From Misgurnus anguillicaudatus (Eukaryota > Chordata > Actinopteri > Cypriniformes > Cobitidae): a DNA stretch of 64,000 nt. Under the pieces are notes generated by a model. The model searched no databases. It was not told the origin of the DNA and was given only the letters and a program-made list of their open reading frames with translations. How positions within the stretch are numbered: the first letter of the stretch is position 1; every line of letters starts with the position of its first letter. The stretch spans positions 43,982,001 through 44,046,000 of the forward strand of contig NC_073357.2 in NCBI RefSeq assembly GCF_027580225.2. The letters are read 5' to 3'. Both the position numbers and the translations under genes were made by a program. Shown here one piece after another: positions 48,941-59,570 of the stretch.

Positions 48941-49736
48941 TTAAAGGACAAGTTCGGTATTTTACACTTAAAGCCCTGTTTTCAGATTGTTTATGATGAA
49001 ATAGAACAGTATTGACTGAAATTTCGACATATGCGGCTGCCCCGAGATTTTTCAGGTGTTTGTTGTTTCACCTTCCACCTCTACAATGGGTGTATAGGTG
49101 CACTGGAACAATCCTTCCTAAAATGCATTAAACTTTCGTTTACAAAGAGAGTGGTCAGGGGTGTTCACTAATATGCTCACACAAAAATCGCTGCAAAAGA
49201 TGCTTTCCAACAGGTTTTATCATAGTTTTTGTCTACGATAAAATTGTACATTGACTTGTATTAGATGTGCTTTGAGGTACGGTATTACTCCGCGCCGGGA
49301 ACGTTGTTTGTATTCTTGCAATTGGCAAAGGTGGCTTATCGCCACCAACTGGGCTGGAGTGTTTATTATTCAAGCTCTCAACGGAAAAATATACGGGTGT
49401 GAGGCGTTTGGAAAAATAGCTCCACAAGTTTACAACGAATGATAAAACACGTGTTGGAAAGCATCTTTTGCAGCAATTTTTGTGTGAACATATCAGTGAA
49501 CACCCCTGACCACTCAGTGAGTTTCACGTCTTTGTAAACGAAAGTTTCATGCATTTTAGGAAGGATTGTTCCAGTGCACCTATACACCCATTGTAGAGGT
49601 GGGAGGTGAAACAACAAACACCCGAAAATTCTCGGGGCAGCCGCATATGTCGAAATTTCAGTCAAAACCGTTCTATTTCATCATAAACAATCTGAAAACA
49701 GGGCTTTAAGCGTAAAATACCGAACTTGTCCTTTAA
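48941..49736. mobile_element. ~800-bp TTAA foldback element (AAAGGACAAGTTCGG ends)
   Basis: The ends TTAAAGGACAAGTTCGGTAT and ATACCGAACTTGTCCTTTAA are perfect inverted repeats, with TTAA at both ends. The halves are inverted copies over more than 250 bp (GGAACAATCCTTCCTAAAAT and ATTTTAGGAAGGATTGTTCC). The central 49210-49430 is unpaired and non-coding. Confidence 0.9.
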
Positions 49737-50740
49737 GGTGAACTGCCCAAATCCTGTGCTGTGTTTAGCTTTCTTCTGTAATGAGACATCTTTCGTATCA
49801 AAGCAGAAATATGTCACTGTAGCAGTCCAGGTTTCAAGGACAATTGAACTCTATTGAAGAGAAATTAGGTTTGGTCCACAGCTTATGACAAACTATGGCG
49901 CCACTGCACCTAATGACCCTTGTGATGTTCTTCTGAATGGGTCAATGACTAATAAGCAAATATCACACTTAGTATTCAGTCGCTATCGTCTGTCACAATT
50001 AAGCTTTTTCTGTGTTCTCCTCCTTTTGACTTGTTTTGCAAAAAAAATCAGGTAATAACTCAGAAAAGTGTTGAATTAAGCTGTTTGTGTGTAATGCCGT
50101 ACATCCAGAATATATTTAATGATTAAAAAATATATGGATTGAGTGCATAAGTATATTTGTATATGTATGTTATATAAATACATATGCATATACATTATTC
50201 ATTGCTTAACTAAAGGGACCATTCAGAAAAGCAGTCTAGGAAGTATTCAGGAATTCATTTTGGAAATAGCTTGTTAGACAACGTATACTATTAATAAGAA
50301 AAATAAATTGCATATAGATTTTCACGTGTGCTTATATGAACAATTACAGTCTTTCAAATTATCTATTATTCTCTTTCTTTGGCTAAATAAGTGTATATGA
50401 TACCATTCATCAAGTGCGGATGAGGGGCTGACGTGTCTTCCCTCCTCCATTCATCATGATTATAGGGTGATCTGTCTCATTTTGTGTCTGAGGACGTGTG
50501 GGCAATGTTTTTACCTGGTTCCTCTCGCATAGTGATTGACACACCTTTATACATGGATGCAGGCTTTCTGCTTTTGTTTAAGAAACGATATGTTCAAATC
50601 AGACTCAATGCTTGCTTGGATTAGGTTTCAGAAGTGAAATATGTGTGTCGTATTGAAAAAAAAAGGCACACAGTTTTATTGTCAGCAAACTGCTAATTTT
50701 GTGTTTTTACATACAATTGTATTTATGTGTGTGTGTGTGT
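49737..50740. other. Non-coding DNA, AT-rich
   Basis: Nothing recognised; TG/TA simple sequence at 50723-50752 leads into the next element. Confidence 0.4.
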
Positions 50741-50752
50741 ATATATATATAT

Positions 50753-51613
50753 GAAGAGTTTGGTTCCAAAACGCAATAAATCCATTTTGACAAATTTCGG
50801 TAAAAACGTGTTTTCTATACCAAGAAAGTGACAAGATGAAAACCAGTATTTTCTGTTACAAACTTTCACATAGCATCTTTAGGTTATAAAAACATAAAAA
50901 ATTCAAATCCATAACTTGATTTTCAAAGATTTATTCTAAAAACGAATTCTTTTTTCCACAAAATGCAATAAATCCATGACAGTTTTTTATTTCAAAATGC
51001 TATAAATCTATTAAATCAATGTATAAATGTGCATTCATCTTTACCATTTTATATTAATTTAGTTGACTAGTGGTATACAATGATTAAAAAATAAACATTA
51101 ATGGCATTAACCAAAACACTTACTTTGTTATATTAAGAACACAATGTTTTAGCATGAGAAGCTTGATGCTGTCTGGAGAACAAGCAACCGAGTGCCTCTC
51201 GCGGAAATTATTAGCTGTTGATGGCTTACGTTTCTTTCCCGTCACAGAAAACCATCACAGGTTTGGCAATGCTATTAAAGTATTATTTTGTTTTGTTTGT
51301 TGATCACGAAGTACAAAGTAGATGAGGAAAACTAGGACTCCGTGTACTCAGCGCGCCGCCATGTTTGTTTACATTGCGTGAATGGTCCGCTGTAATATCA
51401 GAAATGGATTTATTGCATTCTGTAAAAAAGGAGCAGTGGCGTTTGTCGCATTTTGGGAAAAAAGGGAGAAAAGATGACAGAATATCACGGCGGGTATTGG
51501 ATTTTGCGTAAAATTAATTATTTACTTTTAACTACTGACCTGATATAATACTGATTTTGGCAGTAACTCATTTTTTTAAAAAATGGCGTTTATTGCGTTT
51601 TGGAACCAAACTC

Positions 51614-51616
<3 letters not shown>
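50753..51616 (+). mobile_element. GAAGAGTTTGG TIR element, copy 3
   Basis: The termini are identical to the copy at 19944 (GAAGAGTTTGGTTCCAAAAC and its inverse). Internally it lacks the CAGCGATCAGCTG region present in copies 1 and 2. It is flanked by (TG)n(TA)n on the left and (AT)n on the right. Subterminal AAAATGCAATAAATCCATG-type motifs occur at 50960, 50994, 51405 and 51438. Confidence 0.9.
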
Positions 51617-51651
<35 letters not shown>

Positions 51652-51675
51652 TGTGTGTATATATATATATATAAA
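51617..51675. repeat. Compound (AT)n/(GT)n microsatellite
   Basis: AT runs flanking a short TGAGTGTGTG segment. Confidence 0.95.
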
Positions 51676-51701
51676 AGAGTGTACCAGGCATAAAACTTCA
51701 C

Positions 51702-52059
51702 TTAAAGGTGCAGTATGTAATTTTTACAAGGATCTCTTGAAAGAAATGCAAAATAATATACAAAACTATATTATCAGTGGTGTAATAAAGACCTTTTAAA
51801 ATGAACCGTTATGTTTTATAACCTTAGAATGAGACGTTTTTATCTACATACACAGAGGATCCCCTTACACGGAAGTGGCCATTTTGTGCCACCATGTTTC
51901 TACAGAAGCCCTTAACGGACAAACTTTTTTACTAAGTTGTCTCCGATGATGAAATGTTTGTCTGGTGGTGGCTATCGTAGCTTCTTTATGCATTTCAAAA
52001 GCAAGGGTTGGGCAGTGGACTGAGTCGATGCTGCTAAAATTTACACACTGCACCTTTAA
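51702..52059. mobile_element. TTAA MITE (AAAGGTGCAGTATGTAA ends), copy B
   Basis: TTAAAGGTGCAGTATGTAAT at the left is inverted as TTACACACTGCACCTTTAA at the right. This is the uninterrupted form of the element split at 5326-7757. Confidence 0.85.
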
Positions 52060-53778
52060 TGTCTACTATGTTCAGTTAATTTATAATGTCAAAATATGAC
52101 AAAAAAAAGTGTTCAATAAATACGCACATGCAACATGTAATTTAAAGATAAACTATTTTTGCATTATAATCTCCTCATCATGCTGATAACAATCTGTTTA
52201 ACCACATTATTTACCAAATTCAAAAACACAAGCCACTTTCTTTCTGCCAGGCAGATGCATGTTGTTGCTAAAACAAAACAATGTTTTACTCAATTAAACA
52301 TCTGTTAATTGTCTTTTATATAATTTGCAGTTGATAATAACAAAGACACAAATTTCACAATCATTCTGCAAGAGATACAGAAAGTAACACTGTTTTCTAT
52401 AACTCATACCCAAGCATTCAAACGAAAGGCCGTAATGCAGTCCGCATCCAAAATCACATTTCCGAATGACACAAACTTACACTCCACTCAACACAGACAA
52501 TCCATCGCATGACAATCTGAGACACAAGCAGAGATGGAAGGCATCTCTCACGTTCACTTCGCCCGCCTCTATCTGCAATGCAAAATTAACCTCACTTTAA
52601 TCTGAGCATGCAGAGCCGCTACCAACGCAAGAGTTCAAATCCGGTGTGTCACTCAATTATATTTCCTTGTTTCGCCTGTCCTTGAGAGGAAACCCCAGTG
52701 CTTAGCCACATTACTCTTGTCCCGTAACAAATGACATTGCGACACCCCAAGTGCGGGCGCGCAGGTGTAAACGTAAAGTGATATTTTCTGTCTATTTGGC
52801 AAAACGAGTTGTTTTTGATGTAGGTGGCACGTATGTGGAGGAAAGGATGTGAAATTGTCTAATGCTGATTGTGATTGTCAAACGCAGGCCGGGCCAATTA
52901 TATCGCTGAATCTTTGTTAAGCAGGCCTTGAGAACGCCTGACAGTATAATTAATCTTGCCATATGAACAAAGAGACCTTGCTCAATAGTATTGAGGACGC
53001 TTATTAAAAATACTAAACATACTCTGCCCCCTTCGGAAAGTGCCGGGCGGAGGGGGCTTTTGAAATGGCAAGACGCGAGTCATTATCTTTTTGTTTAGCT
53101 TTTTTTAATTCGGAGGTGAAATTGATATCGGGGGGAGGGAGCCGTGATTTTGCAGAATGATGAAAAATGATGCCTGTGAATATGAGATATCATTTTGAAA
53201 ATGATGTTGCTCTCTGGCGGAGCTGACGATATACTGCTTTAATTAGAGTTTCGGTATAATAAGATACCACATCACAGACTTTGAGGTGTTATTCACAATC
53301 CTTTAATTTATAAAATATAACAACATTACACTCACACTAATTGCGCTGTGTGTAAAAATGAATGATCTGTTCATGTGGAATGGCCAGTGTAACTAAAACA
53401 GATATATGATTGTTGCTGTAAAGTGTTAATATATCCCGACACTTACTCGCTTATATGTTTGGCGACACTCATTCCTCCGACACTACAGAACTGCTGTAAG
53501 GTCATAGCTTCTAGAGAGATTAGCTAAATAACCTCTTTATAGAGATTCAAGATTTATGCCTTCATCAATAAAGAGCCAAAAAATGAACAATCACGGATGA
53601 GGGATGATTTCATCAGCCGGGCAAAGGTTACATATTAGCAGTGTTAGATGACATTAACTGTAGTGTAGTCTAGAACAGTGTGCGAATTATTCATTGGCGG
53701 GGTGGGGTGTGTTTTAAACACGTTTGAAGCAAAACAGTTTGTGATGTTTTTGTGATGTGTAAAAAAAAGTGATACATA
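52060..53778. other. Single-copy-looking DNA, candidate conserved island 52750-53280
   Basis: No gene. The 52750-53280 stretch is repeat-free and includes TTAATTAG-like and ATATCATTTTGAAAATGAT palindromic AT motifs. Conservation is not testable here. Confidence 0.3.
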
Positions 53779-54050
53779 TTAAAGGAACAGTATGTAGGAT
53801 TGTGGCCAAAACTGGTATTGCAATCAGAAAACGTGTGGCTAAAACTGGTACTGCAATCACACAACTGGTGGCCAATACACAAAATGACAACATAAACATC
53901 AGTTGAGGGCTGCAACTCCAATACCCTGCAATATCCTGGCCAGACCACTGTCTGAATTTGAGTATTTGAAATGAACATGATTTCTTAATGTGTAGTGACA
54001 TATCAGGACCATTTTATGATTAATTGATATAAATTTCTTACATACTTTAA
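53779..54050. mobile_element. TTAA MITE (AAAGGAACAGTATGTAGG end)
   Basis: TTAA at 53779 and 54047. The left end AAAGGAACAGTATGTAGGA is matched on the right by CTTACATACTTTAA, with a short deletion in the right terminus. Internal tandem similarity: GGCCAAAACTGGTATTGCAATC and GGCTAAAACTGGTACTGCAATC (53803, 53836). Confidence 0.7.
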
Positions 54051-54268
54051 GTGTTGTATTGTCAAATACATATCGCAACGCAAAGTGCTTTAATATACTG
54101 TACTGTTGCTATGGTGACACAATTACAAGTGTTCGCGGGCATCTACTTATTGACGTGTGACTAACTTATAACTTTTGTGGTAAAATTCTGTTTAAAGTAG
54201 GGCTGTTAATTTAATGCATGGATTAATTAATTATGGGGAAAAATAACGCTGTTAAATTTTTTTACGAA

Positions 54269-54442
54269 ACCAAAAACCATATTGTGTTCCTACTGCCAAA
54301 AATACTCTTCTCCGTTTCATATGTCCGCAAAACCAACTCCTATTTAAACTTCTAGTATGGCAAATTAAATAGGACTTGGTTTTGCAGCCATATAAAATGA
54401 AGAAGAGCATTTTTGGCAGTACGAACACAAGATGGTTTTGGT
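54269..54442. repeat. Inverted repeat, ~75-bp arms
   Basis: ACCAAAAACCATATTGTGTTC, CTGCCAAAAATACTCTTC and CAAAACCAA on the left are inverted on the right (GAAGAGCATTTTTGGCAG, GAACACAAGATGGTTTTGGT) around a loop of about 20 nt. It follows TAGGGCTGTTAAT (54198), which resembles a hAT end. Confidence 0.75.
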
Positions 54443-55107
54443 GCACACATGGATTAAATAGTGCTCCTTGTCTACAGTTTAATATACTCCTGGATCTTCA
54501 TTGTTTTGAACCTACTTTTATACCAGAGGTCCTGGACATCTTATTCAGACACATGGCTTCATGGATTATATCAAATTCCAACAGATAAAAAGTCAAAACC
54601 TGACTCGCTCTGCTAGAAATTTTACAATGGGTCATGGTAAAATCTTTCATCAAGAAATTGGTTCAAAACAAACATCAAAGTAAATAAAAATGGGTCCCTG
54701 ACACAAAACCAAGGTCCTGCCATAGCCATCCCAGTTCCCTGAACCATAAAGAAAATGACTGAAGAGTAGAGAGCAGCAACATATGAAATATCTGGAGAAA
54801 TTCTGTATGGAGGAATAATCTAAGATCACCTGCCATGAATTCTTCAACTTCATCAGACATTATAAGGAAGACTCTGAGCTGATATCCTTGCAAATGGAGA
54901 TAGCCAAGAGGATTAAATAAAGGGGTGCCCATATTTATGCCCAGTGAGTATTAGAGAAAATGATTGATTTTTTAATGTAATTTCCCCTTCACATTCAATT
55001 GTTTTACTTCAATGAAACATTACATTTTGTGATTTTTTATTAAAGCTTAAACGCAGAAACATTATAGATTTTTACAAAGGGTGCCCAAACTTTCGAGCCC
55101 CACTGTA
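54443..55107 (+). mobile_element. 3' part of a Tc1/mariner-like element, decayed
   Basis: The right terminus GGGTGCCCAAACTTTCGAGC then CCCACTGTA is a familiar fish Tc1/mariner-type end. 54715-54950 retains degraded transposase C-terminal coding (for example CCCTGAACCATAAAGAAAAT corresponding to an SPDLN-IxEN motif, with stops). The left terminus is not found. Confidence 0.55.
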
Positions 55108-55988
55108 TGTGTGCTGAAGTGCCCAGAAAGCAGCATATAGTTTAAAGAGGCATATTTACACAAAATTATCTTAAAATATTGTTATTATTCTCGTAAAACG
55201 TGCTCTGTCCTAGAAGAACATAACAAAACGCATTGGATCCGTCTGTGCACTCCTAAAGTGACAGTATAAATCTAATGGGGTCTGTTTGTAATGTTAATCA
55301 AACAACAGACAAAGAGAAAATTGTTTTGACTGATGAACTTTTGTAAATTTAATAAGGATAAATCTATATTTAATTTAAACAGTAAAGACCAAGCGGTATT
55401 ATTTTACATTTGATTACTTACCGGTAATTCAATTTCTGTACCTGAAAACTACATCAAAAACATAAAAAGCACGGTACAAAAGATAAAAAGACGCACTGAA
55501 ATCATCGGCTTTAGTGTTTCAGGCAGAAAAGCGCATGGCTCGCAGAACTGGCTTTTGATGCAATATCACTGGTTGGTATCTGCCGACCACCCTTTTCTCT
55601 GTTTTCTAACAGTATCACGCATTACATCGAAAAATTTCAATAAAAATGAAGAAAATTTATGAAAAGTGGAAATAAAGTGCATAACGAGTATAAAAGTAAA
55701 TAAAAGTATTTTTGGGGTAGGGGTCGGCATATGGAATTCTTCTAATAATGCAGGATCCATTAAATAGTTTTATTAAATATAATCCTTCAGAATCTATGTT
55801 ATTATTGCATCCTGTTCATCTATAGAAAAAACTGAGCAAATAGCATCTGCCAATATAGATAGCATGTAATTACTATTCATACTTACTGCAAATTTAATTA
55901 CTAATTTTCACCTACTATTATTAGCATATCGCTTAGTAAAATATCTCAATATTTTTACTTGGTGTAAATAGCAACTGCATTTTGTTCA
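55108..55988. other. Non-coding DNA
   Basis: AT-rich; nothing recognised. Confidence 0.4.
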
Positions 55989-56129
55989 ACACATAAATAT
56001 TAGCATGTAAATGAAGAAACCCTTAAATTGAATATAACTGAACAAAATAAGGCAAAGTGTATCCTTATTTTGTTCAGTTATATTCAATTTGAGGGTAGTT
56101 TCTCAATTTACATGCCAATATTTATGTGT
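55989..56129. repeat. Long hairpin, ~64-nt arms and 10-nt loop
   Basis: The left arm 55989-56052 and right arm 56063-56129 are inverted complements. The 28 bp next to the loop are perfect (AACTGAACAAAATAAGG / CCTTATTTTGTTCAGTT); the outer part has a few mismatches and small gaps. A transcript would fold into a stable stem. Confidence 0.85.
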
Positions 56130-56253
56130 GATTAAATGTTGATTAGATTAATTAACCGGCATATAATGTAATTAATTAGATACAACATTTTTATCAATTC
56201 CCAGAACATGTGTGCAGTATGCATTTTTCTGAATATGCACATAGTATGCCTTT

Positions 56254-56790
56254 TAACACTGGGTTATTTTTCAACCCAACATTGGGTCAAAAGGGGCCAA
56301 ACTCAGCCCAATAGGTTGTAATTTAATTAGTGCTGGGCAAAGATTAATCGCGATTAATCGCATACAAAATAAAAGTGATTATTGGTATAATATATGAGTG
56401 TGTGCTGTGTCTATTTATTATGTATAAATATATACACACACATTCATGTATGTATTTAAGAAACATTTACATGTTTATATATATTTATTTATATTTTTAT
56501 ATTATCTATATTAAATATAAATAAAAAAAATTATATATAAATAAAACAATTCTAAAATGAATATATGAATGTGTGTGTGGTTAAATATACATAATAATTA
56601 GACACAGTACACGCACATATATTATGCAAAAAATCACTTTTATTTTGTATGCGATTAATCGCGATTAATCTTTGCCCAGCACTAAATTTAATCTAATTCA
56701 ATATCTATTCAAATAATAAAATTTTCTATTTTTGGTTTGTCCTTTTTTTGACCCAACGATGGGTTAAAATAACCCAGCATTTGTTAGGCT
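56254..56790. repeat. ACTGGGTTA/AACCCAG foldback MITE split by a hAT element
   Basis: The left arm ACACTGGGTTATTTTTCAAC..CAACATTGGGTCAAAA and right arm TTTTTTGACCCAACGATGGG..TAACCCAGCA are inverted counterparts, related to the family at 29131-29360. Confidence 0.7.
56328..56684. mobile_element. hAT-like foldback MITE with perfect 8-bp duplication
   Basis: The ends TAGTGCTGGGCAAAGATTAA and TTAATCTTTGCCCAGCACTA are perfect inverted repeats, with GCGATTAATCGC palindromes inside. The flanks AATTTAAT at 56320-56327 and 56685-56692 are identical. Confidence 0.92.
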
Positions 56791-58478
56791 AATTGTTATT
56801 TTTAACTGTGCATTTTTTGTATTTTTATAAATATGTTTTTAATAGGTATGACATGGACCAAATAATGATGAAAAGCAATCCGATAAGATGTTTAATACTG
56901 TTTAATACTATTCAAAAGCACAAATTCTATAACATAATTATGAAATATTTTTTTCTTTTTTTAGACACAGCATTTATGTTATTTAATAGTTAAACTCTAA
57001 ACTTTTGAATGGTAGCGTCATTTAAATTCTTAAAAAAAATATGCAAAGCCATAGAAGAACCATCAACAGAGCTGTTCTGTTTAAAAAAAAACATTTAATG
57101 AGGGTTGGACCCCACAACCCTTCATAATTCACAGCCTGGCATAGCACACTGCACAGACAACAGATTCCCATCCCTCTATTTTTCCAGCATTGCTTAAATC
57201 ATCTGAGAGTTCCTCTTGTTCTCATTCATGGTTCATAAGCCAAAGCTGCCCCGGCCAACAGCCCTTATCAGAACCTCCTCAGTACCTCCACTGGTCTGAT
57301 GCAGACAGAGCGCCGGGTGAGGTCGAGGGGGCACGCAAGGTGCCACAGAGGTGGAGGCGCCTAATTTAGCAGAAACACCATCTCACGAGCTACAAGCCAG
57401 ATCAGCCTTGTAACCGCGAAATCATTTTAATATATTCCCAGTGCTACTTGTGAATATTAATTTTAAAAATTAATTATTAATTTTGCCCCTGGCACGGCAA
57501 GATATACTCGTTTTAATTAGTGTACCGTACTCCCCTACAATTAAAAAATAATTGATGTCCATATATATTGACAGCCACTGTGATCGCTTTTCTTGTTGGT
57601 GTCAACACAGGCAGAGCAGAGATCCCGCTGTCCTCTTCAGATCCATTTAGTCTGCACCACTTTTGAGATCCATCCCACCAGCCATGACATATAGAGACAA
57701 AAAATGGCCTTGATGCCAGTAATTACGATGGCACACACTCTAATCTGAAGGACGTTGGGTTAATGGATCGTAAATGTACTGATGAAGGTTTTGTTTATCC
57801 ATCTAGTCTTGCGAGTCTTATTGTTGCACCAAGCAGTGTCATATGCACCTATTATTCGCGAGAAAGGGGGAGATGTGGCAGTCACTTTAATCCCTAGATG
57901 AGAGGACATAAACAAAAGCTTCTAAAAAACTAAGGAAAATTGCTACTGAACACATTTACAACATGAGTAGATACATTTTTAATTTATGCATTTTTATGTA
58001 TAATTTTTTTTCCCCAAAATCTAGAAACATTATGCAACCAAATGTAATCAATATTTTCTTTTCTTTATTTATTTATTTAATTTTTGAGGAAGTTGCATTC
58101 AACTTCACTTGGTTCAAAAATCCGATTAGACAGAGAAACTAACGTTATAAGAGCAACATGTGCTGGTTGTGTGTAATTTTGTGTGATTTGCAGGGCATGC
58201 GTGCAGTTCCTTCTCTATCCAACCCGCTCCCCCTTCTTTTTCTTTCTCGTTCTCTCTTTCTGCATGGGGAGGTGGCAGATGGATGTGTGAGAAGCAGGAA
58301 ATCTGCTTCTGTCCGTGTCAGTTCTGCTCTACGGAGCACTGATAACTGAATAATAATCCCTCTATCTCTCTCTCTCTCTTTTCTCTCTGCACCCCTCCCT
58401 TTTTCTTCTCATTCCCTTTTCCTTTCTCTTCTACTGTTTATCACATCTCACTAGTTCATTTGAAACTTTCTATATCAG
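56791..58478. other. Single-copy-looking DNA, candidate conserved island 57350-57560
   Basis: No gene recognised. 57350-57560 contains dense TAATTA/ATTAATTA homeodomain-type motifs. Pyrimidine-rich tracts are at 58220-58262 and 58360-58440. Confidence 0.3.
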
Positions 58479-58627
58479 CTTTCACCATCCACTGTGTTAA
58501 AGAGATCCTGTCATCACTTCCCCTCACAGAGCTACAAGCTGACCAGGATCAGCAGAGGAGACAGGCAGCACAGAAACGTCTGCTAAAGATATGTAGAAAT
58601 AAATATCAGCTGCTGTTTTCGCACTAA
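58479..58627 (+). other. Possible 3'-terminal coding exon
   Basis: After a long pyrimidine-rich tract and TTTCTATATCAG, a frame stays open from 58481 to a TAA at 58625-58627 and would encode a hydrophilic, Gln/Arg-rich peptide with LTELQADQDQQRRQAAQKRL. An AATAAA lies within it at 58598-58603. I do not recognise the product, and no upstream exon is found. The retrotransposon begins 168 bp downstream. Confidence 0.2.
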
Positions 58628-58794
58628 ACTGAGGCCTGATCAATCAATCGTCAGAGATTAGAGGCAAACAATGAAGAAATTAAAGAAAAATGTACGCTGA
58701 GGATCTGGAGGAGTCTGGGGCTGGTTGTCACATATAAAGATATCACAAGAGGTTAGGTCAGTAACTACAAGAGATTAAAGGATAATTCCGGTAT

Positions 58795-59554
58795 TGTTAT
58801 GATTTCGGTCTGATTGGCTGCTTTGTCTTTGTTTCGCTATGTTTTGTGTTTTTGTTTTGACAGCTCCACACGTGCGCGTCTTCCACCTGGTGATCTCATT
58901 ACCTCTGACTTCTCTCACCTGCGACCCGCACCTGATTCTCATTATTGCCCAATCCGGTTTGATTTAAATTCCCCTCGTTTCCTTTGTTCATTGCAAGTTC
59001 GTCTTTGTATGTGCCTGCCCGCTAGCCAGTCTAGTTCTAGTCTTGTCTGTATCTGTTTATTCGTATCGTATTATTCTCCGAGCTCTCTGCTGCCTTGCCT
59101 CTTAGATTTCCCTGTCCTGCCGTCAGTCTTTCCCTATTGGAGTGTCAACTATAATCCAGCTAAGGACTCTCTGTCTGTGGTATCTCCGAGCGCTGCTACA
59201 ACTCTTGCGCTGTCCAGCCGCAGTGCGCTTCGGGCGCGTAATTCTGCGCTCTTCTCGGACCGCTGCAGTGCGCTGTCCAGCACGGACTCTGCTGAAGATC
59301 TGACCGCCTCTCTCTCTCTCTCCCACCAGGATTCCTTCTCTGTGCCCTGCAAGGATTTCAGCAAGTGGATTTCAAGTGGATGTCCTTAGTGTTTCCCACT
59401 TTGTGACTTTTGCATTTACACATACACACACACATATTACATGAAGACATTGTTGTTTGTTTATTTTCTACACATACCTACTGATACTGATATTCATTAA
59501 AAAACCCTCTGCATCGGGATCCTTGACTTTTGTGGTTCTTGACAGGCCGTGACA
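58795..59554 (+). repeat. 5' LTR of chromovirus retrotransposon
   Basis: It starts TGTTATGATTTCGG and ends CCGTGACA (TG..CA), 760 bp. Its first 178 bp match 63823-64000 with one difference (G58836 against A63864, a CpG to CpA change). TATA-like TTTAAAT at 58963, predicted start near 58991-58993, and ATTAAA near the 3' end at 59496-59501. The open frame of 191 codons inside (58814-59389) is not a known product. Confidence 0.93.
58963..58969 (+). promoter_or_regulatory. TATA-like box of the LTR promoter
   Basis: TTTAAAT lies about 28 bp upstream of the GCAAGTTCG that pairs with the primer-binding site, which places the transcript start close to that sequence. Inferred from spacing. Confidence 0.5.
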
Positions 59555-59567
59555 GGGCGAACTTGCC
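59555..59567 (+). promoter_or_regulatory. Primer-binding site, probably self-primed
   Basis: Directly after the LTR, CGAACTTGC (59558-59566) is the exact complement of GCAAGTTCG at 58993-59001 in the LTR. Pairing can extend by G-U, G-C, G-U. I see no match to a common tRNA 3' end (no TGG start). Tf1/sushi-group elements are known to prime with the 5' end of their own RNA. Confidence 0.7.
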
Positions 59568-59570
59568 ACA

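Noticed and set aside
49378..49665. 95-codon open frame in the 48941-49736 element
   Set aside because: Arms of a foldback MITE; the frame runs through inverted-repeat sequence and is not a transposase.
58814..59389. 191-codon open frame in the 5' LTR
   Set aside because: It lies wholly inside the LTR, has no known motif, and such frames are common in pyrimidine-rich LTRs; not called a gene.
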